Part shown: positions 32,175-42,942 of the stretch, piece by piece
How positions within the stretch are numbered: the stretch's first letter is position 1
How the letters are laid out: each line of letters opens with the position of its first letter
Assembly (NCBI GenBank): GCA_947646735.1
Contig: CANTFK010000949.1
Span: forward strand, 89,200-153,199
Direction of reading: 5' to 3'
Length of the DNA stretch: 64,000 bases
From: Peronospora farinosa
Taxonomy: Eukaryota > Oomycota > Peronosporomycetes > Peronosporales > Peronosporaceae
Made by a program: the position numbers and the translations under genes
Notes under the pieces: model-generated
Told to the model about the DNA's origin: nothing
Database searches by the model: none
What the model saw: only the letters and a program-made list of their open reading frames with translations

Positions 32175-35100
32175 ATGCAACAAGAAAAACATAGCAGTCT
32201 TTGCTCTCTTCTCTTTTCGTCGCATATACGCAACATGGAAAACAAATTGTTATCGATTGAAGGAACAACCTATTGTCCTTCTCAAAGTCTTGTCCTTCCT
32301 GTATTAACGTCAATAGGTTCACTTCTTGGATGTTTTTACGTTGTTGGTACGTATTGGCGAGTCGTAGCATTACGACAACATCCAGCTGGAATCATGTGTG
32401 GCATGAGTTTATATGGAGCGATCTATCAGTTCTTGTATCTACTTGAGAAAGTATCGAGTTCGGTTCAATGCAGTGAGATCGGTATCATTGTCGACTTTTT
32501 TCTAACAGGTCAAGAGACATACATGCTTATCTTTGCTATTGACTTACTCCTGGTGCTCAAGAATCCCTTTTCAGCATCTAAAGGACAAATGACTACATAC
32601 CACATCTTTGGTGGGCTCTGGAGTTTACTCTGTGCTATCATCTCACATTTTGATACGCAATATGCATTGTTTGGATTCTGTTGGCTCAGTTCAAGTGAAG
32701 ATCTTGTCAATCGCAAGGAACATCGGACGGAAGGGACAATGAACAAGACACTGACAGCAGGCGTGTTCTTTGCTTTGTACATTATCGTAGTCTATTGTAC
32801 CTCGTTGATTGCAATTGTACGTACGTGGAATACATTTGTCAAAGGACTTCCAGATACCTTTCGAACGCGAAAACGTATCCAGCGTCATCTGAAATACTAT
32901 GTCGGATGCTATTTTGGATACTGGACGCTCGTGTTGGCATGTTATACTGTATTTAACTTGCTGCCACATTCAAATGAGGATACGACAGGAGGTCTTCGTT
33001 GTCGCGTATGGCATCTTTTATCCTGTCTACTGCTTGCCAAAGGAATGGTACATGCATTGATTTGGACACGGACGTCCAATATTTTAAGAATGATTGAACA
33101 GCTTCGAACGGATGGACATATAAATTTATCAGGACAAGACAGGAATCGGAACGACAATATCAATTGGGCCCTACGACTTGAAATTCTCACCAACACAACC
33201 AAAGGAATTTGTCAAAGCGTTGATCGGGCTGAACAACAAGCACGAGCATCATCGGCTGACTCGTCAATTCAATCTGTATTGGGGTCGTCCCTGGAAGAGG
33301 GAGCGATTAACTACTCTGACGACTATTGCGATCGAAAAGAAAGTTATACGCAGATTGAAGAGCTGATACTTGAAAACCGAAACGATGATCGGACACTTGG
33401 TGCACGAACTCAAGGCGTTGTATTCAGAGATTTTGCACCACATGTCTTTCGTCGGCTTCGAGAGGAAGCAAAGGTCTCCAGTGCAAGTTATCGTAACTCG
33501 TTACAGCAGACGACAAAGGAACGGGTGAGCGAAGGCAAGAGTGGAGCTTTCTTTTACTTCACGGAAGATCGGAAATACGTAGTGAAGACACTTACGAACG
33601 AGGAGCTCAATTTTCTGCTGAGTATCCTACCAAACTACTACACTTTCATGAAGAGATACCCCGACACATTTATGACACGCTTTTTTGGCTGCCATGGCCT
33701 CACCATGTATGGCAAGACGGTCTTCTTCGTAGTCATGCAGAGTGTTTTCGCCACGTCACTTCCAATTCATGAGCGGTTTGACCTGAAAGGGTCGTGGGTT
33801 GGTCGACTTGAGGGTCGCAAGCCTACGGGGACCATTGCAACTTGCAAATTCTGCAATGTCGAGTACGTGGTAGGTGGCAGTCACGACCAGCGTTGCAATG
33901 TCCGAGGAGAAGGCAATATGAATCATCAGTACGACCAAGTCGGCAAGGATCTCAACTGGAATCGTCACATGGCACTGCCATATTCAACGGCACGAGCAGT
34001 TGCAATTCAGCTGACCACTGATTCAGAATTCCTCTGCAGCATCAATAGCATTGACTATAGTTTGCTCGTTGGTATTCATCACCGCAGCTTCAACGTCTCC
34101 CACTATTCCTCTGCTGACAATTGTGACCCAACGGCGTTTGTTCACCACGACAGGTGCTGCAGCATGAGTGGTCATTCCAATCGAAGCGGTCGGAGCAACA
34201 GCAGCGAGTCCCACAACTCAAGCTTCGTCCGCAATCGCAGCAGTAGCGGCGACTTCCAGAATAGTCGAGGATGCAATTGCTCACCTGGCATCAATGGAGT
34301 AAAGAAGCCTCTTCACCACCTTGCACATGAAGGCATGAGTGTGGACGAGGTACATGGACCAGGGCTCTATTATCTCGGACTCGTTGATATTCTCCAACAA
34401 TGGAACTTCCGCAAGCGTGTCGAGTACTTTGTCCGAGTATATCTACTGCTACAAGATCGACATGGAATATCGGTGGCAAATCCACGACAGTACGCGGATC
34501 GTTTCCAGCAACGCGTGGTCAAGGAGCTAATCTACGATGCAGCTGCTATGCCCACGCGTGACCACCGGGACAGTGTCTCCTTCGCACAACTTCAACTCCA
34601 GAACCAGCGCAATGCCCAGTTGATCGAATCCAATCGCACTTTGAGCACTATGCTGGCCTCGTTGGAGCGGAACGCCACCACCTTTACCAGCCATACCTCC
34701 ATACGGACAGAACCCTTCGCCAATATTTTAATGTCGCCGAAGGCAAGCGTTAACTCGATTGCTAGCTCTCTCTACACGCCACCGTATGCAGCTGTGGTAC
34801 CAATGAAGACGGAATTAATGGCTCGCGCCGTCTTACCACAGCATCGTTCATACTGTTCATGTGACAGTAGTAGCTGCTATAGTTCAACCGAAGTTGGACG
34901 ACTGTCAGGCGGACTTATGATGGATTATTCGGGTGCTGCGGTCAACATGTCCATGGTGTATCCGACAGCGCTAGATGCTTTACCGCTGCACCTTCGTCGA
35001 ACGCTCCGAAGTTCTTCAGTTTATTACCGGAGCAATTCCGAACTCTCCAAGATAAGCTGCCAACGGTCAAAGAGCACCGCTCAATCGAGCACTTCAGAAC

Positions 35101-35276
35101 TAGTGTCCAATAGTGGGCGACGATGCAATCGTGCACGCACTAGTAGTAACGCAACCGGGATGCATCTAAAAGAAGGTGCACTACGAGTGCAGGCCAGCCC
35201 CCACGACTACCAGATTGTCTGTACTCCAACATTTTCCGACAAAGGAAGAGCCAATACTGCTTCACTTTCCGCTTAG
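32175..35276 (+). CDS. GPCR-phosphatidylinositol phosphate kinase fusion (GK family)
   Basis: An uninterrupted frame of 1033 residues. A second ATG at 32235 (MENKLLSIEG) may be the true start, since the first 20 residues are not conserved-looking. Seven hydrophobic segments lie at about residues 38-60, 72-92, 103-127, 142-160, 193-217, 241-262 and 278-298, forming a receptor-like module. The C-terminal half is a PIP kinase. It has GKSGAFFYF, VVKTL with the ATP-binding Lys (about 471), ERFDLKGSWVGR, SIDYSLLVGIHHR with the catalytic Asp (about 627), GLVDILQQW with the metal-binding Asp (about 738), and the activation loop FRKRVE. A Ser/Asn-rich insert (about 640-725) splits the kinase. The C-terminal 240 residues are Ser-rich and lack a known domain. 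GPCR-PIPK fusions are known from oomycetes, with a relative in Dictyostelium. The protein is expected at a membrane, linking ligand sensing to phosphoinositide production. Confidence 0.95.
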   Translation: MQQEKHSSLCSLLFSSHIRNMENKLLSIEGTTYCPSQSLVLPVLTSIGSLLGCFYVVGTYWRVVALRQHPAGIMCGMSLYGAIYQFLYLLEKVSSSVQCSEIGIIVDFFLTGQETYMLIFAIDLLLVLKNPFSASKGQMTTYHIFGGLWSLLCAIISHFDTQYALFGFCWLSSSEDLVNRKEHRTEGTMNKTLTAGVFFALYIIVVYCTSLIAIVRTWNTFVKGLPDTFRTRKRIQRHLKYYVGCYFGYWTLVLACYTVFNLLPHSNEDTTGGLRCRVWHLLSCLLLAKGMVHALIWTRTSNILRMIEQLRTDGHINLSGQDRNRNDNINWALRLEILTNTTKGICQSVDRAEQQARASSADSSIQSVLGSSLEEGAINYSDDYCDRKESYTQIEELILENRNDDRTLGARTQGVVFRDFAPHVFRRLREEAKVSSASYRNSLQQTTKERVSEGKSGAFFYFTEDRKYVVKTLTNEELNFLLSILPNYYTFMKRYPDTFMTRFFGCHGLTMYGKTVFFVVMQSVFATSLPIHERFDLKGSWVGRLEGRKPTGTIATCKFCNVEYVVGGSHDQRCNVRGEGNMNHQYDQVGKDLNWNRHMALPYSTARAVAIQLTTDSEFLCSINSIDYSLLVGIHHRSFNVSHYSSADNCDPTAFVHHDRCCSMSGHSNRSGRSNSSESHNSSFVRNRSSSGDFQNSRGCNCSPGINGVKKPLHHLAHEGMSVDEVHGPGLYYLGLVDILQQWNFRKRVEYFVRVYLLLQDRHGISVANPRQYADRFQQRVVKELIYDAAAMPTRDHRDSVSFAQLQLQNQRNAQLIESNRTLSTMLASLERNATTFTSHTSIRTEPFANILMSPKASVNSIASSLYTPPYAAVVPMKTELMARAVLPQHRSYCSCDSSSCYSSTEVGRLSGGLMMDYSGAAVNMSMVYPTALDALPLHLRRTLRSSSVYYRSNSELSKISCQRSKSTAQSSTSELVSNSGRRCNRARTSSNATGMHLKEGALRVQASPHDYQIVCTPTFSDKGRANTASLSA

Positions 35277-36897
35277 CAATTATCAAATGTCAACGTGTTG
35301 GTTTGTTAACAACTTCGTCGGATGTCAATTGATTCTTGTCTGCATAGACTTGTCAGAGTAACTTTTGGTCATAGAAGTCCAACAAGCAGTGAACGAGTTG
35401 TCCGACCGAAGGAATAGTAACGTTTAGAAACAGGAGTCCAGCAGGCGGTGTACGTTCTTGCCTTCTGGAAGCATTTTCTTCATTGATCACAGGCTTCCTA
35501 AGGCGGTAATGAACTACTTGACACCAGTCTAGCGAGGTACAACAGAAGGCGACGTAAGTAGCACAAAGTTTACTTGGTGACAAGTTTCACGAAGCACTCA
35601 TACTTTCTCAACTAAAGGCAAACGGTGTTCAAACACGAATGGTGTCTCCTTCCTCCCGCAGGACTCAAAACAGAATCAAAGTTCTGCTTCCAGTTCCACA
35701 AATTAAGTCGAAAGCTTCGGATACTGATGTTTACTGTTGCTCGCGTAATGCTACGCAATTGATGCTGGAAAAGTTGGCAAGTCTAACCATGGGTCGTGTG
35801 ACCAAAAACACGCTTACTTCCCAATTACAATAGTCGCAAGAAGCTTCACCAGAATGATCACGCAAATTCGTTGCAAAACCTCGGAAGGTGAGTTAGACGA
35901 CTCGATCAGGCTGTAGAACTTGACACCATCGGCGTTGTCTGTTGCAAAATCTCAAGTCAAAAGTAAAGGCTAAAGCCTGTCATTGTCAGCAGCCTCAGCC
36001 AGAGCAGGCGTAGCTTGTGGCAAACTTCGTATGCTCCAGATCCTATGTAGTCGTTCTTAAACGCAGCGATGGAACATTTTCAGGTAGACATCCCCCCAGC
36101 ATCATACCCGATCATTCCAGACGTCAAAAAGGAGTTAATTAAAGCGCACTATCATCGTTTAACCCGAGCAAGTACGACCCGAATGATCTCAGCACGGCCA
36201 GCGCCACGACGCAAATGTTGCATCGGTAGAGGCCTTCGATTTGGCAATATTGAAATCTCCACAATCTCCAGCTGGGCAAGTCTCTGAGATAAACGAAGAT
36301 ACGCTGAAGCTGGCTCGGATAAACCAATTTCACGCACATTCGTGGTGAAGCCCCAGACAGCGAGAAACGCTTGTTCTTCAGCAAGAAGAACAGCGTTTAA
36401 ATGAACGGCTCCATGGTACTAGTAGCAGATCCAGCTGGTACAGGCAGAGGTAACGAAAGCATGTAAAGGGAGCCATTGAACCAACACCGACTTCTTTATT
36501 CACAAGCAGCAGTCTTCCTCACGTACGTCAAGAGCGTCATTTTAACAACAACTGACGATCTTTGACAAGTAGGTGGAGACGTAAATAAGTCAAGAATGCA
36601 TTAGGCTAGTGCATCTGTGGTAATTATAATCGACTAGCGCACTGATGCATACTAGTCCTTCCACCACTCCACCAGCTGGCGCTTGTTTGACCGTGTCATC
36701 AACACCTTGGACACGCTGGGAGCCATGAAAAAGCTCCTGTAGATGTCCCGCACAAAGAGATTGTGATTCATTTCATCGCCATGTATGCAAAACCGAATGC
36801 GGACATGTGAAGGTTCGACGGGAGTAACCCAAATCGACAGCAGTACCAGGATAGATCACAAAAATTGCGCTTCAACGCTTGCGTCATTCATGTCCAC
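35277..36897. other. Intergenic, no gene supported
   Basis: There are scattered frames up to 81 codons on both strands with no motif. The segment separates the 3' ends of two convergent genes (GPCR-PIPK and PTC7-like phosphatase), so no promoter is required here. Confidence 0.5.
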
Positions 36898-38322
36898 TTA
36901 TACAAAACGTGTCATGAAGAGCGTAATGTCATCCGGCTTTTTCGTTGACATCAGTGCCATAAGTCGGAGCTGCATGAGGGAATAATGGTGCTTTCGCGAT
37001 GGTCTCCGCAGCAGCAAATGTCGGTCCAAAGTTTGCTTGCCTTTGTGTCTCTTTATCAACTCAAGTGACAGTGCCATGTGGTCGACCCCACTGGCATCTA
37101 GTAGGCCACCAGCGGCAAGTTTGGTCTCCTCTAACGTGCGTTTACGGTACTCTACCACCGCAGCCGTTGCGAACGGATACAGGAGATCTTGACAACCTCC
37201 ATTCTCTCCATCCAACGGCATCTTCTCGTGTACTTTGGACATGTTGACAAGTTGATCACATACACTTTGTAATCCAGACTCCAATAGCTCTCCTGGCGCT
37301 GCTAGAGCTGCAGTAATATCATCCTTGTACAAGTTATCACCCAGTCCATCCGAGAAAGTAAGACACACATCACCTTTTTGAAGAGCAAAGCTCTGTACGA
37401 CATAATCTTTTGGCACTACTTGTTCTCGTAAATTGACAACTGTCGGCATGTTAAACTCGCGTAAGACCGCCAATGTCTCATAGACAATAGATCCTCGTCG
37501 AACAATTAAACACTTGGAATCTCCAAGTGAAAATGTCAGTAACGTCCCTGTCCATCGATTAAAGTACGACACAATCAATGTCGTTGCTAGTCTGGATTTC
37601 CGATACTGAAAACAATTGATCCGTGCCGTTTTAATTGCATCGACGATCGCTTCTTCAAACGTTTGTTGCTCAACTGGTTCCTGATTATGATTCGTCAACT
37701 CTTCCAATACAAGGCGTACACATGTCACAACTTCCGTTGCTAAAAGAGCTGAAGATACTGGGATACCATCATCATACTTTTCAAGAGATTGACGTCCAAA
37801 AGGGGATGAAACTCCATCTGCAACAATATGAAAATAACTAGAAGCAATTCCTGCATCTTCTCCATGCCACTCAAACGTTGTCTGGGCATGTTGTAACATC
37901 TGTTTTTCACTCCATTTATAGCGATGCGTACTACCCACGGGTGTCGCTCGTTTCATTGGATAATTCACTTTCAGATTCCATCCATTACGCGAAACAAATG
38001 TTGATTTTTTTTTCAAGAAAATGTCCGATTGAGACCGTAATTTGGCCAATTGTTCGTGCGTTTGGCTTGAAACGATATGAAACGCATTTGTCAATGCATT
38101 TGTAGCCAATGGAGACGTCTGTGGACGTGAAAACAAGTCACCAAGGGACATGGCACGACGTTTACAGGTTGAAAACCTTGACGTCTGGGGAGGTACAGGC
38201 ACGGCGGATGTCGGAGTGCGCCATATCGTGTGTTTTAAATCTTTGTCTTGTGGAGAATGTTGGTCAGACACGTGCATGAAGGACAGTGCGATGGACTGAG
38301 GTGGAAGTAGAGCTTGGGGCAT
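36898..38322 (-). CDS. PPM/PP2C-type phosphatase, PTC7-like (474 aa)
   Basis: A single frame from ATG at 38322. The phosphatase domain occupies about residues 145-474. Motifs in order: HGEDAGIA (about 153-160), YFHIVADGVSS with the metal-binding Asp-Gly (169-170), SRLATTLIVSYF, LLTFSLGDSKCLIVRRG (Asp about 268), DVCLTFSDGLGDNLY (Asp 325), and KKPDDITLFMTRFV at the extreme C-terminus with the last metal Asp pair. This order matches the PTC7 branch of Mn/Mg-dependent Ser/Thr phosphatases, which are mitochondrial in yeast. The N-terminal 120 residues are variable, with basic and Ser/Thr stretches, but no clear presequence can be called. It is convergent with the GPCR-PIPK gene. Confidence 0.9.
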   Translation of the reverse strand: MPQALLPPQSIALSFMHVSDQHSPQDKDLKHTIWRTPTSAVPVPPQTSRFSTCKRRAMSLGDLFSRPQTSPLATNALTNAFHIVSSQTHEQLAKLRSQSDIFLKKKSTFVSRNGWNLKVNYPMKRATPVGSTHRYKWSEKQMLQHAQTTFEWHGEDAGIASSYFHIVADGVSSPFGRQSLEKYDDGIPVSSALLATEVVTCVRLVLEELTNHNQEPVEQQTFEEAIVDAIKTARINCFQYRKSRLATTLIVSYFNRWTGTLLTFSLGDSKCLIVRRGSIVYETLAVLREFNMPTVVNLREQVVPKDYVVQSFALQKGDVCLTFSDGLGDNLYKDDITAALAAPGELLESGLQSVCDQLVNMSKVHEKMPLDGENGGCQDLLYPFATAAVVEYRKRTLEETKLAAGGLLDASGVDHMALSLELIKRHKGKQTLDRHLLLRRPSRKHHYSLMQLRLMALMSTKKPDDITLFMTRFV

Positions 38323-38342
38323 GCTTACGATGGGCTTTATTA

Positions 38343-38351
38343 GGGAATGAT
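38343..38351 (-). promoter_or_regulatory. Initiator-like motif of the phosphatase gene
   Basis: The minus strand reads ATCATTCCC about 21-29 bp upstream of the ATG. It matches the oomycete initiator pattern and implies a 5' UTR of about 25 nt. Confidence 0.4.
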
Positions 38352-39875
38352 ACCTAGGACTGACTTTTTAAGAGGAAGAAGGTGTGGTTTTAGTAGATAA
38401 TACTGTTGGATTAGTATCGTCTGGTAGAATTTTTACAAAAGAGCGTGACACGACTAATTTTATTGGCTATGAGCTGCATCCGGACTCGCTAGAACATGGA
38501 CGAGGTGGACAATGTCCAAGAACAAATTTAGATGCAGGAAAGGTACATGAAAGCCATGCAACACGAGAAAGGAGCATACTGTACCTAACATTTAACGATT
38601 TGGCCAAGCGTTTTAAAACTTTTAGAAAAAGAATTAAGATTGAAAAGCGCTTTATTTACAACTTCGTGTCCATAATTAAATAACTAATAGACATCACAAC
38701 TTACTTCCCGAGCATTCTCTTCTTCTTCTTTTAGTATCGCAAAGGATGGACAAACAGCTGAGACTGACGGCTCTTTATCAAGTGTAACCATGTGTTTTCA
38801 TACGAGGTAGCCACCGGGAAGTTCTTTAGAAAATTTCAATTTTTGGCCTTTCTATCCGATGAAAAGTTTCCATAACATGGTAGTCAGAAGGGATAGTAAG
38901 TCCAAGTTTAATTCGCTTTCCGTCTTTTTCGGTTGCTTTGTCTCTATTGAAGAAAGTTTTGAGTGATGTACGACGATAAAAAAAACACATATACAGAATA
39001 AAAACTTGCTTGAAGTGATACTGCTTCATCTAATATTTTTTTTCAAATATATCTAATTCCGGTAAATCGAGCTATAAAACTACTATCTTAACTAATAACC
39101 TGTTTTAACTGATCGATACCTCCTGTCCCAAGGGTATCACTTTACAATTACTGTACGAACCCTGCAATGTAGATGAGGCGGACCTAAATGCCGTGTCGAG
39201 GCTTGCATTCATTACAGCGCAACAATATAAATTGAAATAATGGCATTCCAGCAAGATGTAAAGAATTAATTTGGGCCCTACGCGCACAAAGGGGCGCATC
39301 ATGTTGCCGTCATTTATCTGCTTCGTCATATACCGGTCACATCGTCTTTAACGCGCAGCCATTCCTTTATTCCTACCGACATTTTTATCGTCGAAATTTT
39401 GTCGTCACACGGGCGCCGATCATCTGTGAACAGAGGCGGCTTACGTTTGATTATGTCCTTATCCTCTACTTCGTATCATCCATCTCGACACCGAGTCTTC
39501 CTTTTCGAGGGTGCCTGTACAAGCTGCCACGCACTACACGCGCTCCTTCTTGCACGTACGAGGAAGCAATTAGACCGTCTTCCTTCGCATCCAGCGAGGT
39601 AGTTGGTGGACTCCAAAGGATGCCTTACTCAACACTAAAGTAGTTGCGTCGCGGAAGTGATTTCCCGGACTGTCACGTGTCTACATTAATGAAGTCACCT
39701 TTGCCAATTATACCAAAGTTAGCTACTTCGCATCATTTCTCTTTTAAAAATACAGTGTCATTGCCAAACTGCGGGTATTCTTTCCCATCGTCTAGCATTG
39801 AGCTATTGTGAGTTGAAGTGTCACGTTCTTACCTGTAGTGTGCAATCCAACGCCCAGCACTGGTCAAGCCGGGTT
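38352..39875. other. Intergenic, no gene supported
   Basis: A 99-codon plus-strand frame at 38384-38683 has no motif. The rest is AT-rich with short frames. The right end abuts the inverted LTR at 39876. Confidence 0.45.
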
Positions 39876-40376
39876 TGTAACGGGGCTACACAAAGGTTGT
39901 AACATCATACCGAAAGTACATTACGGTTAAAGTTTCTATATTGCGTAAAATGTGTTCTTGATACCGATTCTTTGAGTGATAGTAAAGGTATCAGTAATAC
40001 CTTATACTCTCGGTATCGGTTCCATAATTGATGCAGTGGTACTAAGTACAACATACACTGATGATTGGATGATTTAATATCCAAATAACAGACGATGGCA
40101 TACTATAATTATTATAATATACTTCCTCTAGTGTAGGGTACTTCGAGTAGGTTTAACCATAAAAACTTAATGCATACATAAAATCAGTTCTTATTTTGAG
40201 TCGTAGAGATAAAACCGGTAATTGGCTTGTTTCTCTTGTGCACTTCGTGCGTTGTTTCCTCTTATCTATAAGCTCCTAGCTTGTTCTTGCACTCTATGCT
40301 TTGGCTCTTTGAACCCTAAAGCTTACTGCTTGTAGACTAGAAGTCCCTCCTAATTCTGTAGAACGGATAGACTTCG
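39876..40376 (+). repeat. Truncated A2-type LTR in inverted orientation
   Basis: The segment starts TGTAACGGGGCTACACAAAG. Its reverse complement aligns along its whole length with the LTR at 40377-41015: shared blocks on the opposite strand include GCACGAAGTGCAC, CTACACTAGA, AGTGCAAGAACA and GTACTTAGTAC. It covers about 500 of 640 bp and is cut at the junction with the neighbouring LTR. It is more diverged than the A2 LTR pair, hence older. Confidence 0.8.
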
Positions 40377-41015
40377 TGTAGCCGAGCTGCACAGCTCTTT
40401 AGCCAGAGGAAGACGATAGGCTGAAAGCCTCCTAGTTCTAGAAAACTAAATAAAGTTGAAGGCTAAAAGCCTCTTAGTTTTAAGGAACTAACTAAAGGAC
40501 TTAAAGTCAACCTGTTCTAAGGAACAAGAAAGAGACTTTTAATCAGCAAGCAGTAAGCTTAAGGTTCAGAGAACCTACGCACAGAGTGCAAGAACACGCT
40601 AGAAGCTTAAAGGTTCCGAGAACCAACGCACGAAGTGCACCAGAGAACAAGTCAGAACGACTTGCGATCTTAAACTCAAAATGAGAACTGAAATTATTCG
40701 TGCATTAAGATTATATGAATAGTCCTACTCTAAATACCCTACACTAGATTAATTACTATAATAGTAATTATTATATGCAGACTTTGCTATTGGACGACGT
40801 ATCGTCTAAACATCTGTGTATGATGTACTTAGTACAGCGTTATCGAATATCGAATCCCAATCGATAAGATACGGTATTACCGAATACCGTATCTTTAACG
40901 CTTATACTTAATACCTCTCTAAAGAGAAGTATCAAAATGCATTAAATGTAATAAAAGGAAACTTCAACCCTAAACTTTCGGAATGATGTTACAACCGTCG
41001 TGTAAACTCGTTACA
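40377..41015 (-). repeat. 3' LTR of A2 (639 bp)
   Basis: On the plus strand it runs from TGTAGCCGAG to ACTCGTTACA. It is collinear with the LTR at 47485-48122; in the first 250 bp I see roughly 20 differences. It is preceded, in element orientation, by a polypurine tract. The flanking 5 bp outside the two LTRs (CTTCG versus TAGGA) do not match, so the copy lacks a visible target-site duplication. Confidence 0.9.
40866..40895. other. Perfect 13-bp hairpin within the A2 3' LTR
   Basis: AAGATACGGTATT at 40866-40878 pairs with AATACCGTATCTT at 40883-40895 across a 4-nt loop. In the other LTR (about 47962-47995) the same hairpin has mismatches. It may act in transcript termination or packaging; that is inference. 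Confidence 0.6.
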
Positions 41016-41027
41016 CTCTCCCCCACC
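41016..41027 (-). other. Polypurine tract of A2
   Basis: The minus strand reads GGTGGGGGAGAG directly next to the LTR start TGTAACGAG. This is the expected site of plus-strand priming and sets A2 in the minus orientation. Confidence 0.8.
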
Positions 41028-41126
41028 AGACTGACGTTCCCATAGAATGTCATTCGACATCTTTCCTCGTTTGAGGCATTGCTTTAGCGAACGTTTAATC
41101 CTTACGGTTTGTTCACGGCACACAAC

Positions 41127-42405
41127 ATGACGCCTCCTGGCAATGAGTCACAGACTCTACGGGACCTTATCGAAGGCGACCTTGACGAAGCGGTTGATTA
41201 CGAAAGTGACACCGTCTTTGTGGGACCCGATGGGTCCCCTTTAACCACCCTTACGGGTGAAGATGACACTAGTCATGCAACGAATCCGTTCCCTGAACGT
41301 GGTGCTGCAGATGCGCTAATATCGTTACGTGAACCGCCTGACGCATCGTCAACATCGATGGTTACTAACCCATTCGACGAGCAGCAGCAGCAAACATCGA
41401 CCAAGAGGAAGGCGCCAATATCCGGACGAAGAATATGGCTAGGCTTCAGGACCACCTACAGCATAGGTTCAAACCACCCACGGTAGAAGAACGCCTAAAG
41501 GAGGCATGTGGTAATTTCCTCTCTGGCTGGGCCATTGGGCCTGAGGCCATTTCACCCGAGGATGTTGCCACGCGAACGGCACTTGGACAACGATATCTGG
41601 AACCTCATATCACTACGCAAAGCCAATACTTGGTACGCTTTGACAGGCAAGTGCGCGGTGCGCCAGTTCCTCCATAAAGGGTGTTCCCATCCTTCTGTTC
41701 GCGGGGGAACCGAGGGCGAAGAAGACACGACTATCAGCCGCTGGGCGCATTATGCGCGACGTTTAAGCATTATGTGGGCCCTACGGGCAAGTGACGATGT
41801 GGCAGATGTTCGACTCGAACGGAAAATGCGTTACGATTACGCTAAACTGAAGGCCCGAGGAAAACTGAAATCCCAACGACGCATTATGCGTCTGCTACCC
41901 AGCACCCCAATGTTTCGGCTACACCTGTAGCCGCGAGCTCACGACAGGACGAGGCCGCTAACTCGCCTACCCTCACCATTACTGGGAGAAGCGTCATCGC
42001 CAACAGGTTGGCCCTGCGCACGACGCTCAAATACGTCCACGGCGCATGGGCAATCCTGCCGAAGGGGAACCTCGAACTCCCATGAGTTCCACGACTCGGG
42101 ATATTCCCGCCACTTTACCAGATACTAGTTTTGACCATGGCGTAGACGTTTCTGCAGCAGACGTTCAACATGAAACTGCAGATTCCCCTGTCCATCAAGC
42201 AAAGCCGGAGGAGGCCGGTGTACCGGCACAAGCTCATGTCGAGCTCCTTCAAGAGGTGCGGTCTCTCCGTGAGGATGTGCAGTCGATGAACTCCCGTCTT
42301 GAGTCGCTGGAAGAGAGCCGAACCCGAGTGCAGGGTCAGCTTGACCTGTTGGTGCAGATGATTCGTCACGCGATAATGCCGATGAGCTCGGCGCGAGCGC
42401 CTTAG
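41127..42405 (+). pseudogene. Antisense ORF of A2 (about 430 codons, frameshifted)
   Basis: A broken but coding-looking protein on the strand opposite to gag-pol, between the 3' LTR and the end of pol. The first ATG is at 41127 (MTPPGNESQTLRDLIEG), followed by an acidic N-terminus. At about 41400 the frame shifts to a conserved-looking block (MARLQDHLQHRFKPPTVEER, WAIGPEAISPEDVATRT, YLVRFDRQV). A further shift near 41670 leads to ISRWAHYARRLSIMWALRAS and RLERKMRYDYAKLKARGK. After a Ser/Pro/Thr-rich part, an open frame from 42046 to a TAG at 42403-42405 ends in a heptad pattern (LLQEVRSLREDVQSMNSRLE) that suggests a coiled coil. The stop lies only a few bases from the pol stop on the other strand. 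I know no family for it. It would be transcribed from the inner side of the 3' LTR. Confidence 0.6.
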
Positions 42406-42409
42406 TGTT

Positions 42410-42923
42410 TACTTGGGACGGATCCCGATATGGTTGAGCATGCCGACGTAGAACACGGGATGTGTACGCAATTTGCGCGGCAAATTAAGCGTATACGCTA
42501 GGCCTTTCTTGGCAATGACCGTAAAGGGTCCAATAAAGCGCGGACGCAACTTTGTCTCAAAGACAGCAGATACTACATTGGTAGGTAGATTTTTAGCATT
42601 AAGTAATACTTGGTCTCCGACCTCATATAATCATCAATACAATTTCTGCCTTTAGCATCCGCATATTCTTTTTGTTTGTCCTGGCTATCAGCCATTGCGT
42701 CTTGCACATGTCGTAAGACATTCAGTCGCGTTGCGAGAAACGTATTCACCTGTTTCTTAATAGTATTAGGCCTGACATCAGCAAGCCGATCGGCAAACTC
42801 TCCCCCACCAAGCCCTGAACCACTCGGTGGTAGCGTTAACGGAAAGCGTGTGCATATGAGGCCATTCACATAGAACGGAGTAGACGGTAGAGGCGTGCAC
42901 GGAGTTCTTGAGTGCAAACTCAA
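42410..42923 (-). pseudogene. A2 pol: integrase C-terminal/chromodomain-like part
   Basis: The minus strand reads TPFYVNGLICTRFPLTLP, then FLATRLNVLRHVQDAMADSQ and KEYADAKGRN, followed by LLNAKNLPTNVV-type and HPVFYVGMLNHI-type sequence down to about 42410. These are the same blocks that follow the integrase core in A0 and A1. Frames change at about 42600, and pol ends at about 42410. Confidence 0.75.
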
Positions 42924-42942
42924 CTACAGGGAGCATAGAGCT

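Noticed and set aside
40400..40680. CRISPR-like or tandem array in the A2 LTR
   Set aside because: The repeated CTTAGTT..AAGGAACTAA blocks are irregular inverted and direct repeats inside an LTR present twice in the same element.
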